Positions 51,079-58,981 of a stretch of DNA of 64,000 nucleotides are shown piece by piece. This DNA is from Actinomadura rudentiformis. GTDB taxonomy: Bacteria; Actinomycetota; Actinomycetes; Streptosporangiales; Streptosporangiaceae. The number at the start of each line of letters is the position of its first letter. The stretch's first letter is position 1. Under the pieces are notes generated by a model. The model did not search any database, was not told where the DNA came from, and saw only the letters and a list, made by a program, of their open reading frames with translations. The position numbers were made by a program, and so were the translations under genes. The stretch lies in contig NZ_WBMT01000006.1 in NCBI RefSeq assembly GCF_008923185.1, forward strand, positions 248,001 through 312,000. Direction: 5' to 3'.

Positions 51079-51137
51079 GAAGCCAAGTAGGACAGATATG
51101 TTCCTACTCGTGCCCTGCGGCTGTGGTCAGGCGGGGT

Positions 51138-51152
51138 TGACGAAAGTCAGGG
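51138..51152. promoter_or_regulatory. Operator TGACGAAAGTCAGGG upstream of the ABC transporter
   Basis: The 15 bases are identical to 55581-55595, between the two histidine-kinase genes. The core TGAC-GAAA-GTCA is an inverted repeat as expected for a NarL/LiaR-type response regulator. It lies 111 bases before the ABC gene. A separate 12-base palindrome GTCGGTACCGAC at 51202-51213 lies closer to the gene, beside a TAGCGT box. Confidence 0.65.
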
Positions 51153-51248
51153 AGCGCGGGTGGCGTTCGGGCACTGTGGCGGCACTCCCCCGGTTCCTAG
51201 CGTCGGTACCGACATCGGATCGGCATGACGAGAGAGCCGGGAGGCTCG

Positions 51249-52220
51249 ATGATCACATTGCGGGGACTCACCAAGCGGTACGGGGACAAGGCCGCGGTCA
51301 GCGACCTGTCCCTGGAGATCGCGCCGGGGAAGGTGACGGGGTTCCTGGGCCCGAACGGGGCGGGCAAATCCACGACCATGCGGATGATCCTGGGCCTGGA
51401 CCGGCCCACCGCGGGCGAGGCGCTCATCGGCGGCCGCCCGTACGCGGCGCTGCCACGGCCGCTGACCGAGGTCGGCGCGCTGCTGGACGCAAAAGCGGTG
51501 CATCCCGGACGGTCGGCGCGGGCGCACCTGACCGCGATGGCGCGCAGCAACGGCATCCCGGTGCGGCGCGTCGATGAGGTGCTGGAGACCGTGGGGCTGA
51601 CGGCGGTGGCGGGCAGGCGCGCCGGGTCGTTCTCCCTGGGCATGGGGCAGCGGCTGGGCATCGCCGGGGCGCTGCTGGGCGACCCGCGGGTGCTGATGTT
51701 CGACGAGCCGGTGAACGGGCTGGACCCCGACGGGGTGCTGTGGGTGCGGCGGCTGATGCGGTCGCTGGCCGCCGAGGGCCGCACCGTGTTCGTCTCCAGC
51801 CACCTGATGAGCGAGATGCAGCTGACCGCCGACCAGCTGGTGGTGATCGGGAAGGGCCGGCTGCTGGCCGACGCGCCGGTCACCGAGGTGATCGCGGCCA
51901 GCTCGCGGAACGCGGTGCGGATCCGCACCCCGCGACCAGGAGAGCTCGCCGCGCGGCTGGCCGCCGAGCCGATGCCGCTGCAGGTCACGCGGTCAGACGC
52001 CGGTGAACTGGCGGGCGACGGAGAGCGGGCGGACGAGCGGGCGGGCGAGCTGATCGTGACGGGCGCGCCGATCGAACGGATCGGGATGATCTGCCACGAG
52101 ATCGGGGTGCCGCTGTACGAGCTGAGCCCGCAGGAGGCCTCGCTCGAGGAGGCCTACATGGAACTGACGGGGACGAGCGTGGAGTACGGTGCGGGCGCGC
52201 CGCAGAAGGCAGGGGTGTGA
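51249..52220 (+). CDS. ABC transporter ATP-binding protein
   Basis: The 323-residue ATPase has Walker A GPNGAGKST near residue 34, signature FSLGMGQRLGIAGAL, Walker B VLMFDEPVNGLDPDG and the H-loop SSHLMSE, the pattern of drug-export ATPases of the BcrA/DrrA group. The C-terminal domain carries a short acidic insert (ELAGDGERADERAGEL). GGGAGG precedes the ATG. The permease follows after 3 bases. The upstream operator suggests control by one of the two-component systems nearby. Confidence 0.92.
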   Translation: MITLRGLTKRYGDKAAVSDLSLEIAPGKVTGFLGPNGAGKSTTMRMILGLDRPTAGEALIGGRPYAALPRPLTEVGALLDAKAVHPGRSARAHLTAMARSNGIPVRRVDEVLETVGLTAVAGRRAGSFSLGMGQRLGIAGALLGDPRVLMFDEPVNGLDPDGVLWVRRLMRSLAAEGRTVFVSSHLMSEMQLTADQLVVIGKGRLLADAPVTEVIAASSRNAVRIRTPRPGELAARLAAEPMPLQVTRSDAGELAGDGERADERAGELIVTGAPIERIGMICHEIGVPLYELSPQEASLEEAYMELTGTSVEYGAGAPQKAGV

Positions 52221-52223
52221 CCG

Positions 52224-53099
52224 GTGGCGAACCTGACCGGACTACGAGCACGCGGCGACCACAACGGTGACCGCGAAAACGACGGCGACCGCGGCGGGAA
52301 CGGCGGCGCACACGGCAGGGGCGGCGGCGCGGTCGGCGGTGGGCTGCCGGGAGCGGTCGCGGCCGAGTGGACCAAGCTGTGGTCGCTGCGTTCCACATGG
52401 TGGGCGCTGTTCGCGGCGTTCGGGGTCATGGGGTTGATGAGCGCGATCCTGGCGACGTCGACCGCGTCCAACAACACCAACGCCATCACCACCGACGACC
52501 AGGGCGTGGTGCAGGTCAGCGGGATCGCGGTCGGCGCGACCGACCTGGTGCAGTTCGTCCTGATCGCACTGGCGATCCTGATGATCACCGGGGAGTACGC
52601 CACCGGCAGCATCCGCACCACGCTGCAGTGGGTGCCGCTGCGCGACCGGATGCTGGCGGCCAAGGCCGCGGTGACGGCGGCCGTGATGCTGCCCGCCGGA
52701 GTCGCCCTGGGCGTGCTGGGGACCGCGGTGGCCGAGCCGCTGCTGGGCCGATGGGGCCGGCTCTCGGCAGGGGACGCGGTCGCCGACGTGCTGGCGGTCG
52801 GCGTGTACCTGGCACTGACCTGCGTCTTCATCCTGGGGGTCGGGACCGTCCTGCGCAGCACCGCCGGGGCGCTGACGACGGCGTTCCTGCTGCTGATGGC
52901 CGTCCCGATGCTCCTGGTCAACAGCAGCGTCAAGGCGCTGGGGTACGTGGCGGACGCGCTGCCGAGCACGGCTGGCAGGCACTTCATGGCCGGCGAGGGA
53001 GGCCCGTACCCACCGGCCGTCGGGCTGCTGATCCTGGCCGCCTGGGCGGTGGCGTCGCTGGCGCTGGGCACGGTGGTGCTGCGCCGCCGCGACGCCTGA
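52224..53099 (+). CDS. ABC transporter permease
   Basis: The 291-residue permease has a long Gly/Asp/Arg-rich cytoplasmic N-terminus (about 40 residues), then AAEWTKLWSLRSTWWALFAA and six hydrophobic segments, with GEYATGSIRTTL typical of ABC-2 type permeases next to BcrA-like ATPases. It likely exports an antibiotic or a lipid-like compound or confers resistance. GTG at 52224 is close to the ATPase stop, so both are co-translated. Confidence 0.9.
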   Translation: MANLTGLRARGDHNGDRENDGDRGGNGGAHGRGGGAVGGGLPGAVAAEWTKLWSLRSTWWALFAAFGVMGLMSAILATSTASNNTNAITTDDQGVVQVSGIAVGATDLVQFVLIALAILMITGEYATGSIRTTLQWVPLRDRMLAAKAAVTAAVMLPAGVALGVLGTAVAEPLLGRWGRLSAGDAVADVLAVGVYLALTCVFILGVGTVLRSTAGALTTAFLLLMAVPMLLVNSSVKALGYVADALPSTAGRHFMAGEGGPYPPAVGLLILAAWAVASLALGTVVLRRRDA

Positions 53100-53145
53100 C
53101 GGCGCCCTCGATCCGGAGGCCCGGTGGCGGGGCCGGGCGGCGGTG

Positions 53146-53209
53146 CCCTGCGGTGACACCCTGCGGTGACACCCTGCGGTGACACTCTGCGGTGTCATCG
53201 CAGGGTGTC
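53146..53209. repeat. Array of 13-base repeats forming a terminator
   Basis: CCCTGCGGTGACA is repeated three times exactly (53146-53184) and once with two changes (53185-53197). CGCAGGGTGTC at 53199-53209, the end of the response-regulator gene, is complementary to GACACCCTGCG within the array, so a strong hairpin forms between the convergent permease and regulator genes. The array seems to have grown from the regulator's 3' end. Confidence 0.85.
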
Positions 53210-53860
53210 GTCGACCAGTCCCGCCTCGTAGGCGATGATCGCGGCCTGGACGCGGTTCCTGACCTCCAGCCGCGTGAGGATCGCGCTGACGTAGGCCTTC
53301 ACGGTGCCCTCGACGACGTGCAGGCGGGCGGCGATCTCGGCGTTGGACAGACCCGCGCCCACCAGCGCCAGCACCTGGCGTTCGCGCGGGGTGAGGGCGC
53401 CGGTGCGCTTGCGGGCGGTGGTGCCGTGCGCCAGCCGGCCGCCGCCGCTGAGCTCGGCGATGACCCGGTGGGCGACCTTGGGCGACAGGTAGGCCGCGCC
53501 CTCGGCGACGGCGTGCACGCCCGCCAGCAGCTCACGCGGGTCACCGGACTTCAGCAGGAACCCCGCGGCGCCGCCCGACAGGGCGCGGGCGATGTACTCG
53601 TCCTCCCCGAACGTCGTCAGCATCAGCACCGATGCGGCGGGGGCGACGCGGCGCAGCTCGTCCGCCGCGGCCAGCCCGTCCATGCGCGGCATGCGGATGT
53701 CCAGCAGCACCACGTCGGGCCGGTGCGCGAGCGTCAGCTCCACGGCCTGGTGGCCGTCGGCGGCCTCGGCGACGACCTCGATGCCGGGGTCGGCCGACAG
53801 GATCGCCCGTACCCCGGCGCGGATCATCGCCTCGTCGTCGGCGAGCAGTACCCGGATCAC
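53195..53860 (-). CDS. NarL/FixJ-type response regulator (minus-strand system)
   Basis: The 221-residue regulator has a receiver domain with Asp8/Asp9, phospho-acceptor Asp54 in VVLLDIRMPR and Lys in FLLKSGDP, and a LuxR helix-turn-helix (LTPRERQVLALVGAGLSNAE, VKAYVSAILTRLEV). GAGAGGA precedes the GTG. It follows its histidine kinase by 47 bases. Either this or the plus-strand regulator is the likely binder of TGACGAAAGTCA. Confidence 0.93.
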   Translation of the reverse strand: MIRVLLADDEAMIRAGVRAILSADPGIEVVAEAADGHQAVELTLAHRPDVVLLDIRMPRMDGLAAADELRRVAPAASVLMLTTFGEDEYIARALSGGAAGFLLKSGDPRELLAGVHAVAEGAAYLSPKVAHRVIAELSGGGRLAHGTTARKRTGALTPRERQVLALVGAGLSNAEIAARLHVVEGTVKAYVSAILTRLEVRNRVQAAIIAYEAGLVDDTLR

Positions 53861-53907
53861 CTGTGTCCTCTCATTCGCATCATGGAAGGTCTGTCATGGC
53901 AGGCCTG

Positions 53908-55542
53908 TCATGGCGTGGCCGACGGCGAGGGCGCGGGATCGGAGGTCACGCGCACGGCGTCCTTGCCGGCCAGGCGGTCACCGGCGAAGCACAGCCGGTA
54001 GACGGTGCCGAGGCCCAGCAGGTTGCCGTCGGCCCGGTAGAACTCGCAGTGCGCCCCGGGCGGCGGCGGAGCGAACCGGACGCGGTTGGCGTCGGAGTCG
54101 ATGAGCTCGGTCGCCGGCAGCACCTCCTCGACCTGCGTGCGCGGCTGCCCCACCCGCAGCGCCTCGTACTCCTCGGGCGGCAGCACCGAGTTGAGCGTGG
54201 CGTAGGCGTAGTAACCCAGGATGATCGCCGACAGGACGGCGACGAGGCCCGCCGGGACCGCGATGGCGGTGATCAGGCCCCGGCGAAGCCGGCGGCGGCC
54301 GTGGTCAAGCCGCCAGGCGGTCTCGTGCCCCGCGCCCGCCACCGGTGCCGCGGCGGGGACGTCGGGCAGTTCCGCCTCGACCTGAAACCCACCGTCCGCG
54401 GTCGGGCCGGTGCTCAGGGTCCCGCCGGCCAGGCGGACCCGTTCGGCCAGCCCGGTCAGGCCGCGGCCCCCCGACGGCAGCAGCGGCGGCCCGGCGGGCG
54501 GCGGCTCGTTGGTGACGGTCACCATGGTCGCGCCGGGTCTCTTGCCCGCGCCGTTGCCCCCGTCCGAGCGGGCCAGCCGGACTGTCACGGCGGCTCCCGG
54601 GGCGTGCTTGGCGGCGTTGGTCAGGGCCTCCTGCACCACCCGGTGCGCGGCGAGGACGACCATCGGCGCGGCGCCGGCGGGCGGCTCGGCGTCGCCGGTG
54701 AGGCAGACCGGGATCCCCGAGGTGCGGGCGCGTTCCACCAGATCGGTGATGCTCTCGCGGGCGGGCCGGATCGGCGCCCCGCCCGGCGGCTCCGCCGCGC
54801 GGCCGGTGGTGTCGTGGCCGGTCTCCTCCCGCAGCACCCCGATGATCTCCCGGAGGTGCTCGGTGGCGTCGGCGGCGCTGGCGCGCAGCTCGGCGGCCTG
54901 CCCGCGGTGACGTTCGGGCAGGCCGGGTGCGACCTGCAGGGCGCCCGCGCGGACGGCGATGAGCGCCAGCTCGTGGCCGAGGGAGTCGTGCATGTCCTGG
55001 GCGATGCGGGCTCGTTCACGCAGCCGCTCCCGCTCGGCGACGATGCGCTGCTCGCGTTCCAGCTGCTCGGCGCGTTCCCACCCGGCGTCCACCAGTTCCT
55101 GGTACTGCCGCCAGTAGCGGCCGACCAGCCACGGCAGCACCCCGAGCAGCACCAGGTAGAGGGTCAGCGGGAACCAGCTGGTGACATCGATGCCACGGGC
55201 GATGTTGAGCACCGAGCCCGCGACGAACACGGCGGTGAACGCCCACAGCACCGGGCGTGCGTGCGCGGTGCGGCGGCCGGTGAGGTAGGCCATCACCGGG
55301 ACGCCGAACGCGAAATTGCCCTGCAGCGGCACCAGCGCCAGCACGATCACCAGTGACAGCAGCGGACGGGTGCGGCTGGCCGCGACCGCGCCGCCCAGCG
55401 CCGCCACCCCCGCGGCAGCCGCCCACCAGGCGGCTCCGCCCTGGGCCGGCGGCAGCAGCGCGCCGTAGACCACCGGCGACGCCAGCGCCGCGAACAGCAG
55501 CGCGTCCTTCACCCTGGTGCGGCGGGGCCCCGAGTCGTTCAC
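53908..55542 (-). CDS. Histidine kinase (HisKA_3) with an extra C-terminal membrane-anchored domain
   Basis: The 544-residue kinase has four to five N-terminal helices, a HisKA_3 domain with His185 in AQDMHDSLGHELAL and an HATPase domain (LTNAAKHAPGAAVTV, GGRGLTGLAERVRLAGG) ending near residue 390. Unusually it continues: a transmembrane helix at about 405-430 (LITAIAVPAGLVAVLSAII) and 110 residues with LRVGQPRTQVEEVLPATE, CEFYRA and YRLCFAGD, reminiscent of the SmpA/BamE-type or a sensor fold, with two cysteines. The GTG at 55542 lies exactly 7 bases after TAGCGT. It diverges from a second kinase across a shared operator. Confidence 0.88.
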   Translation of the reverse strand: MNDSGPRRTRVKDALLFAALASPVVYGALLPPAQGGAAWWAAAAGVAALGGAVAASRTRPLLSLVIVLALVPLQGNFAFGVPVMAYLTGRRTAHARPVLWAFTAVFVAGSVLNIARGIDVTSWFPLTLYLVLLGVLPWLVGRYWRQYQELVDAGWERAEQLEREQRIVAERERLRERARIAQDMHDSLGHELALIAVRAGALQVAPGLPERHRGQAAELRASAADATEHLREIIGVLREETGHDTTGRAAEPPGGAPIRPARESITDLVERARTSGIPVCLTGDAEPPAGAAPMVVLAAHRVVQEALTNAAKHAPGAAVTVRLARSDGGNGAGKRPGATMVTVTNEPPPAGPPLLPSGGRGLTGLAERVRLAGGTLSTGPTADGGFQVEAELPDVPAAAPVAGAGHETAWRLDHGRRRLRRGLITAIAVPAGLVAVLSAIILGYYAYATLNSVLPPEEYEALRVGQPRTQVEEVLPATELIDSDANRVRFAPPPPGAHCEFYRADGNLLGLGTVYRLCFAGDRLAGKDAVRVTSDPAPSPSATP

Positions 55543-55549
55543 GCCGTCC

Positions 55550-55607
55550 ACGCTACAAGCGGTTTGATCAGCGTTGATACTGACGAAAGTCAGGGGTGCA
55601 ATAGGTT
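55550..55607. promoter_or_regulatory. Shared divergent promoter of two histidine-kinase genes
   Basis: Minus-strand TAGCGT (55555-55550) precedes the GTG at 55542 by 7 bases; plus-strand TAGGTT (55602-55607) precedes the GTG at 55614 by 6. The operator TGACGAAAGTCAGGG (55581-55595) lies between and covers the -35 position of the plus-strand promoter. One regulator could thus control both operons at once. Confidence 0.65.
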
Positions 55608-55613
55608 GTGGCC

Positions 55614-56819
55614 GTGACCCGGAGCTGGTGGACGCCCGCGCGCGCCGACATCGCGCTGGCCGCGCTCGCCTTGATCGTCAATCTGGTCGCGGCGGCGGCC
55701 AACACCAAGTCGGGGGACAACGCGCTGTTCCCCGCCGGCGCCGCGATGACCGCGGTGGGTTCGGGGGCGCTGGCGTTCCGGCGCCGCCACCCCGTGATCG
55801 TGCTGGTGGTCACCCTGCTGGTGTCGGTCGCCTACTACCCGATGGGCTTTCCCGACGGGCCGCTGGCGTTCGTGTTCATCATCGCGCTCTACACCGCGGC
55901 GGTGCGGTGCCGCCTGTACGTGCCGCTCAGCGCCGCGGCGGCGATCAACGCCGGGTTCGTCATCGTCAACCTCGCCAGGGGCGCCACGGGCCAAGAAGAC
56001 GCCGACATGGTCATGGGCGCCGAGTCGGTCGCCGGCCTGACGTTCTGGCTGCTGCTGGTGACCGCGCTCGGGCAGTACGTGCGCAACCGCCGTGCCGCCC
56101 TCGCCGCCGCCGAACAGCGCGCGCTGGAGGCCGAGCGGTCCCGTGAGCAGGAGGCGCGGCGGCGCGCCACCGAGGAACGGCTGCGCATCGCCCGCGAGCT
56201 GCACGACATCCTCGCCCACCAGATCTCACTGATCAACGTGCAGGCCGGGGCGGCGCTGCACCGCCGCGACGACCCCGCCAAGGCCTACGCCGCGCTCGAG
56301 GCGATCAAACACGCGAGCAAGGACACGCTGCAGGAGCTGCGTGGCGTGCTGGGTGTTCTGCGGCAGGTCGACGGCGGCGACGAGGCAGGCCCTCCGGTGG
56401 CGCCCGCGCCGTCGCTGGCGCGCGTCGGTGAGCTGCTGGCGCAGACGTCGGCGGCCGGGCTGCCGGTCACCCTGGTCGGGGAGGTGCCCGCCGGGCCGCT
56501 GCCCGCGCCGGTGGACCTGGCCGGGTACCGCATCGTGCAGGAGGCCCTGACCAACGCGGTCCGCCACGCCCGTGCGAGCAAGGCCACCGTGGAGATCAGC
56601 TCCACTGCGGATGCGGTGGTGGTGCAGATCGACGACGATGGGACCGGTCCGGCGGACCCGGCCGCGCTCGAGAGCGGCAACGGGCTGCGCGGGATCAGGG
56701 AACGCGCCGCCACAGTCGGCGGTGAGGTGACCGCCGGGCCCGGCCCGGCGGGCGGGTTCCGGGTACGGGCGCGGCTGCCGCTGCGCCGCCCGGCGGGGCA
56801 GATGGAGGAGAGTGCGTGA
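55614..56819 (+). CDS. Histidine kinase (HisKA_3), plus-strand system
   Basis: The 401-residue kinase has about five N-terminal helices, a cytosolic coiled coil (ALEAERSREQEARRRATEER), His197 in RIARELHDILAHQISL and an HATPase domain (EALTNAVRHARASKATVEI, GNGLRGIRERAATVGGEV). It is of the DesK/LiaS type that responds to membrane state. GTG at 55614 is 6 bases after TAGGTT, giving a leaderless message; GTG 55608 would add two residues. Its TGA overlaps the GTG of the regulator gene. Confidence 0.92.
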   Translation: MTRSWWTPARADIALAALALIVNLVAAAANTKSGDNALFPAGAAMTAVGSGALAFRRRHPVIVLVVTLLVSVAYYPMGFPDGPLAFVFIIALYTAAVRCRLYVPLSAAAAINAGFVIVNLARGATGQEDADMVMGAESVAGLTFWLLLVTALGQYVRNRRAALAAAEQRALEAERSREQEARRRATEERLRIARELHDILAHQISLINVQAGAALHRRDDPAKAYAALEAIKHASKDTLQELRGVLGVLRQVDGGDEAGPPVAPAPSLARVGELLAQTSAAGLPVTLVGEVPAGPLPAPVDLAGYRIVQEALTNAVRHARASKATVEISSTADAVVVQIDDDGTGPADPAALESGNGLRGIRERAATVGGEVTAGPGPAGGFRVRARLPLRRPAGQMEESA

Positions 56820-57481
56820 TCCGGGTGCTGCTGGCCGACGACCAGACGCTGGTGCGGGCGGGGTTCCGGTCGATCCTCGAAGGCGAGGACGACATCGAGA
56901 TCGTCGCCGAGGCCGGTGACGGCGAGCGGGCGGTGCGGCTGGCCGACGAGCTGCGGCCCGACGTGGTGCTGATGGACATCCGGATGCCGGTGCTGGACGG
57001 CCTGGAGGCCACCCGCCGCATCGTCACCGACCCGCGGCTGGCCGGCGTCAAGGTCGTGATCCTCACCACCTTCGACCTCGACGACTACGTGTACGGGGCG
57101 ATCAAGGCGGGTGCCAGCGGGTTCCTGGTCAAGGACACCGAGCCGCCCGAGCTGATCCACGGCGTGCGGGTCGTGGCGCGCGGTGACGCGCTGCTGGCCC
57201 CCACCGTGACCAGGCGGCTCATCGCCGAGTTCGCCTCCCGCATCACCGCGCCGCCGCCGTCGGTCGAGCTGAACGCCCTCACCGACCGTGAACGCGAGGT
57301 GCTGGAGCTGGTCGCCGCCGGCCTGTCGAACGAGGAGATCGCCGCGCGGCTGGTGCTGAGCCCGGCGACCGCCAAGACCCACGTCAGCCGCATCCTGTCC
57401 AAACTCGGCGCCCGTGACCGCGCCCAGCTGGTCGTCCTCGCCTACGAAAGCGGCATGATCAAACCGGGGTGGCTCAGCTGA
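56816..57481 (+). CDS. NarL/FixJ-type response regulator (plus-strand system)
   Basis: The 221-residue regulator has a receiver with phospho-acceptor Asp54 in VVLMDIRMPV and Lys in FLVKDTEP, plus a LuxR-type helix-turn-helix (LTDREREVLELVAAGLSNEE, AKTHVSRILSKLGA). It overlaps its kinase by GTGA. It shares length and domain order with the minus-strand regulator, so the two systems may have arisen by duplication. Confidence 0.93.
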   Translation: MIRVLLADDQTLVRAGFRSILEGEDDIEIVAEAGDGERAVRLADELRPDVVLMDIRMPVLDGLEATRRIVTDPRLAGVKVVILTTFDLDDYVYGAIKAGASGFLVKDTEPPELIHGVRVVARGDALLAPTVTRRLIAEFASRITAPPPSVELNALTDREREVLELVAAGLSNEEIAARLVLSPATAKTHVSRILSKLGARDRAQLVVLAYESGMIKPGWLS

Positions 57482-57523
57482 CCCCGGGTGCAACCGGGCG
57501 CGGCCTGCCGGTGTTGAACGGAT

Positions 57524-58153
57524 GTGACGGTTACGGACGAAGTGGTCTCCGACCCTGACACCAGCACGGCACCCGACGCGGCCGACGAGGTCGCCGCCCG
57601 GGTCGTGACGGCGCTCGCCGGCGACCTCGACCACGGCTTCACGGTCCTGTACGACGCCTACCGCGGCGCGGTGTTCTCCACCGCGCTGCGGCTGTGCGGA
57701 CGCTGGGCCGAGGCCGAGGACCTGGCCGCCGAGGCGTTCCTGCGCGCCTACCGCGCGCTCGCCGGATACGGCGCCGGCCGGATCGCCGAGCTGCGGCCGC
57801 GGGCCTGGCTGCTGACGATCCTGATGAACCTGTGGCGCAACAGCCGCCGCGGCGCCGCCCGCCGCCCGCCGCCCGGCCCGCTGGAGGACGCTCCCGACCC
57901 CGCAGACCCCGCCGAAGGCGTCGAGGCGGCCGCCACGCGGCATGAGACCGGCCGGGAACTGGCCGGGCTTCTGGAGAAGCTGCCGGAGGCGCAACGCGCC
58001 GCCGTCGTGCTCCGCCATGTCGCCGACCTGCCGATCGCCGAGATCGCCGTCGTGCTCGCCGTGCCCGAGGGGACCGTCAAATCGCACATCTCCCGGGGAC
58101 TGGCCCGGCTCCGCAAGCTGCACACCACTCAGGGGGCACCTCATGCATGTTGA
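57524..58153 (+). CDS. ECF-type RNA polymerase sigma factor
   Basis: The 209-residue sigma factor has region 2 (FTVLYDAYRGAVFSTALRLC, AEDLAAEAFLRAYRAL) and region 4 (LPIAEIAVVLAVPEGTVKSH, SRGLARLRKLH) separated by a proline-rich linker. No anti-sigma gene follows; instead its last 11 bases overlap an Ada/OGT-like gene. That overlap suggests the sigma factor controls or responds with alkylation repair. The GTG at 57524 lacks a strong ribosome binding site. Confidence 0.9.
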   Translation: MTVTDEVVSDPDTSTAPDAADEVAARVVTALAGDLDHGFTVLYDAYRGAVFSTALRLCGRWAEAEDLAAEAFLRAYRALAGYGAGRIAELRPRAWLLTILMNLWRNSRRGAARRPPPGPLEDAPDPADPAEGVEAAATRHETGRELAGLLEKLPEAQRAAVVLRHVADLPIAEIAVVLAVPEGTVKSHISRGLARLRKLHTTQGAPHAC

Positions 58154-58922
58154 AGGTATGCGTTCTGACGTTCCCGACCCGCTCACCACCGGCTTGGCCG
58201 GGCTGGCCGCCGACGCACCCGACACCCTGCTCGACCGGATCGTCGCCCGCCGCGTGCACGTCCCCGCGCCGCTGGAGGAAGTCCAGGTCGCCTTCACCGA
58301 CCACGGCGTCGCCTACCTGCGCGTCGGGCTGGACGAGGAGGAGTTCACCGCCGCGTTCCGCACCCGCTTCGGCCGGCCGCTGCTGCCGGCCGCCAAGCCG
58401 CCGCCCGGGCTGCTGCCCGCGCTGCGCACCGGCAAGCTCGGCGGTCTGCGGCTCGACCTGCGCGGCCTCAGCGACTTCGAGGCCGCCGTGCTGCGCGCCG
58501 CCGCCGCGATCCCGCGTGGCCAGACCCGCCCCTACGCCTGGGTGGCGCGACGGGCCGGGCGGCCCAAGGCCGTCCGCGCCGTCGGGTCCGCGCTCGGCCG
58601 CAACCCGGTGCCGCTGCTGATCCCCTGCCACCGCGTCACCCGCTCCGACGGCGCCATCGGTGACTACGTGTTCGGCGCCGGTGCCAAGGAACGGCTCCTG
58701 CGCGCCGAGAACGTCAACCTCGACGAGGTCGCCGCGCTCGCCGACGCCGGCGTGTTCTACCTCGGCAGCGACACCACCGGCATCGTGTGCTACCCTACCT
58801 GCGCCGACGCCCGCCGCATCACCCCCGAGCACCGGCACGGGTTCCGCACCCTCACCGCCGCCCAGGCCGCCGGATACCGCCCCTGCCGGCACTGCCGCCC
58901 CGGCCAGCCCGAGCCCGCCTGA
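58143..58922 (+). CDS. Permuted Ada-like protein: methyltransferase domain followed by zinc Ada domain
   Basis: The 259-residue protein has an O6-alkylguanine-DNA methyltransferase domain at about residues 115-200 with Cys162 in LIPCHRV and RAVGSALGRNP for DNA binding. After it, residues about 205-255 form an Ada-type zinc domain: SDTTGIVCYPTCADARR with Cys216/Cys220 and YRPCRHCRP with Cys248/Cys251. In E. coli Ada the zinc domain is N-terminal and an AraC-type helix-turn-helix separates the two; here the order is reversed and no HTH is seen. GGGGG 6 bases before the ATG supports the start, which overlaps the sigma gene by 11 bases. Confidence 0.88.
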   Translation: MHVEGMRSDVPDPLTTGLAGLAADAPDTLLDRIVARRVHVPAPLEEVQVAFTDHGVAYLRVGLDEEEFTAAFRTRFGRPLLPAAKPPPGLLPALRTGKLGGLRLDLRGLSDFEAAVLRAAAAIPRGQTRPYAWVARRAGRPKAVRAVGSALGRNPVPLLIPCHRVTRSDGAIGDYVFGAGAKERLLRAENVNLDEVAALADAGVFYLGSDTTGIVCYPTCADARRITPEHRHGFRTLTAAQAAGYRPCRHCRPGQPEPA

Positions 58923-58981
58923 CCCGAACCGCGCATGAACGCCCGGGCGAATCAGCACCGGCTGCTCGCCGGGGTGGGGAT

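Noticed and set aside
53146..53197. Repeat array as a CRISPR
   Set aside because: Units of 13 bases are directly adjacent, without spacers, and no cas gene is near.
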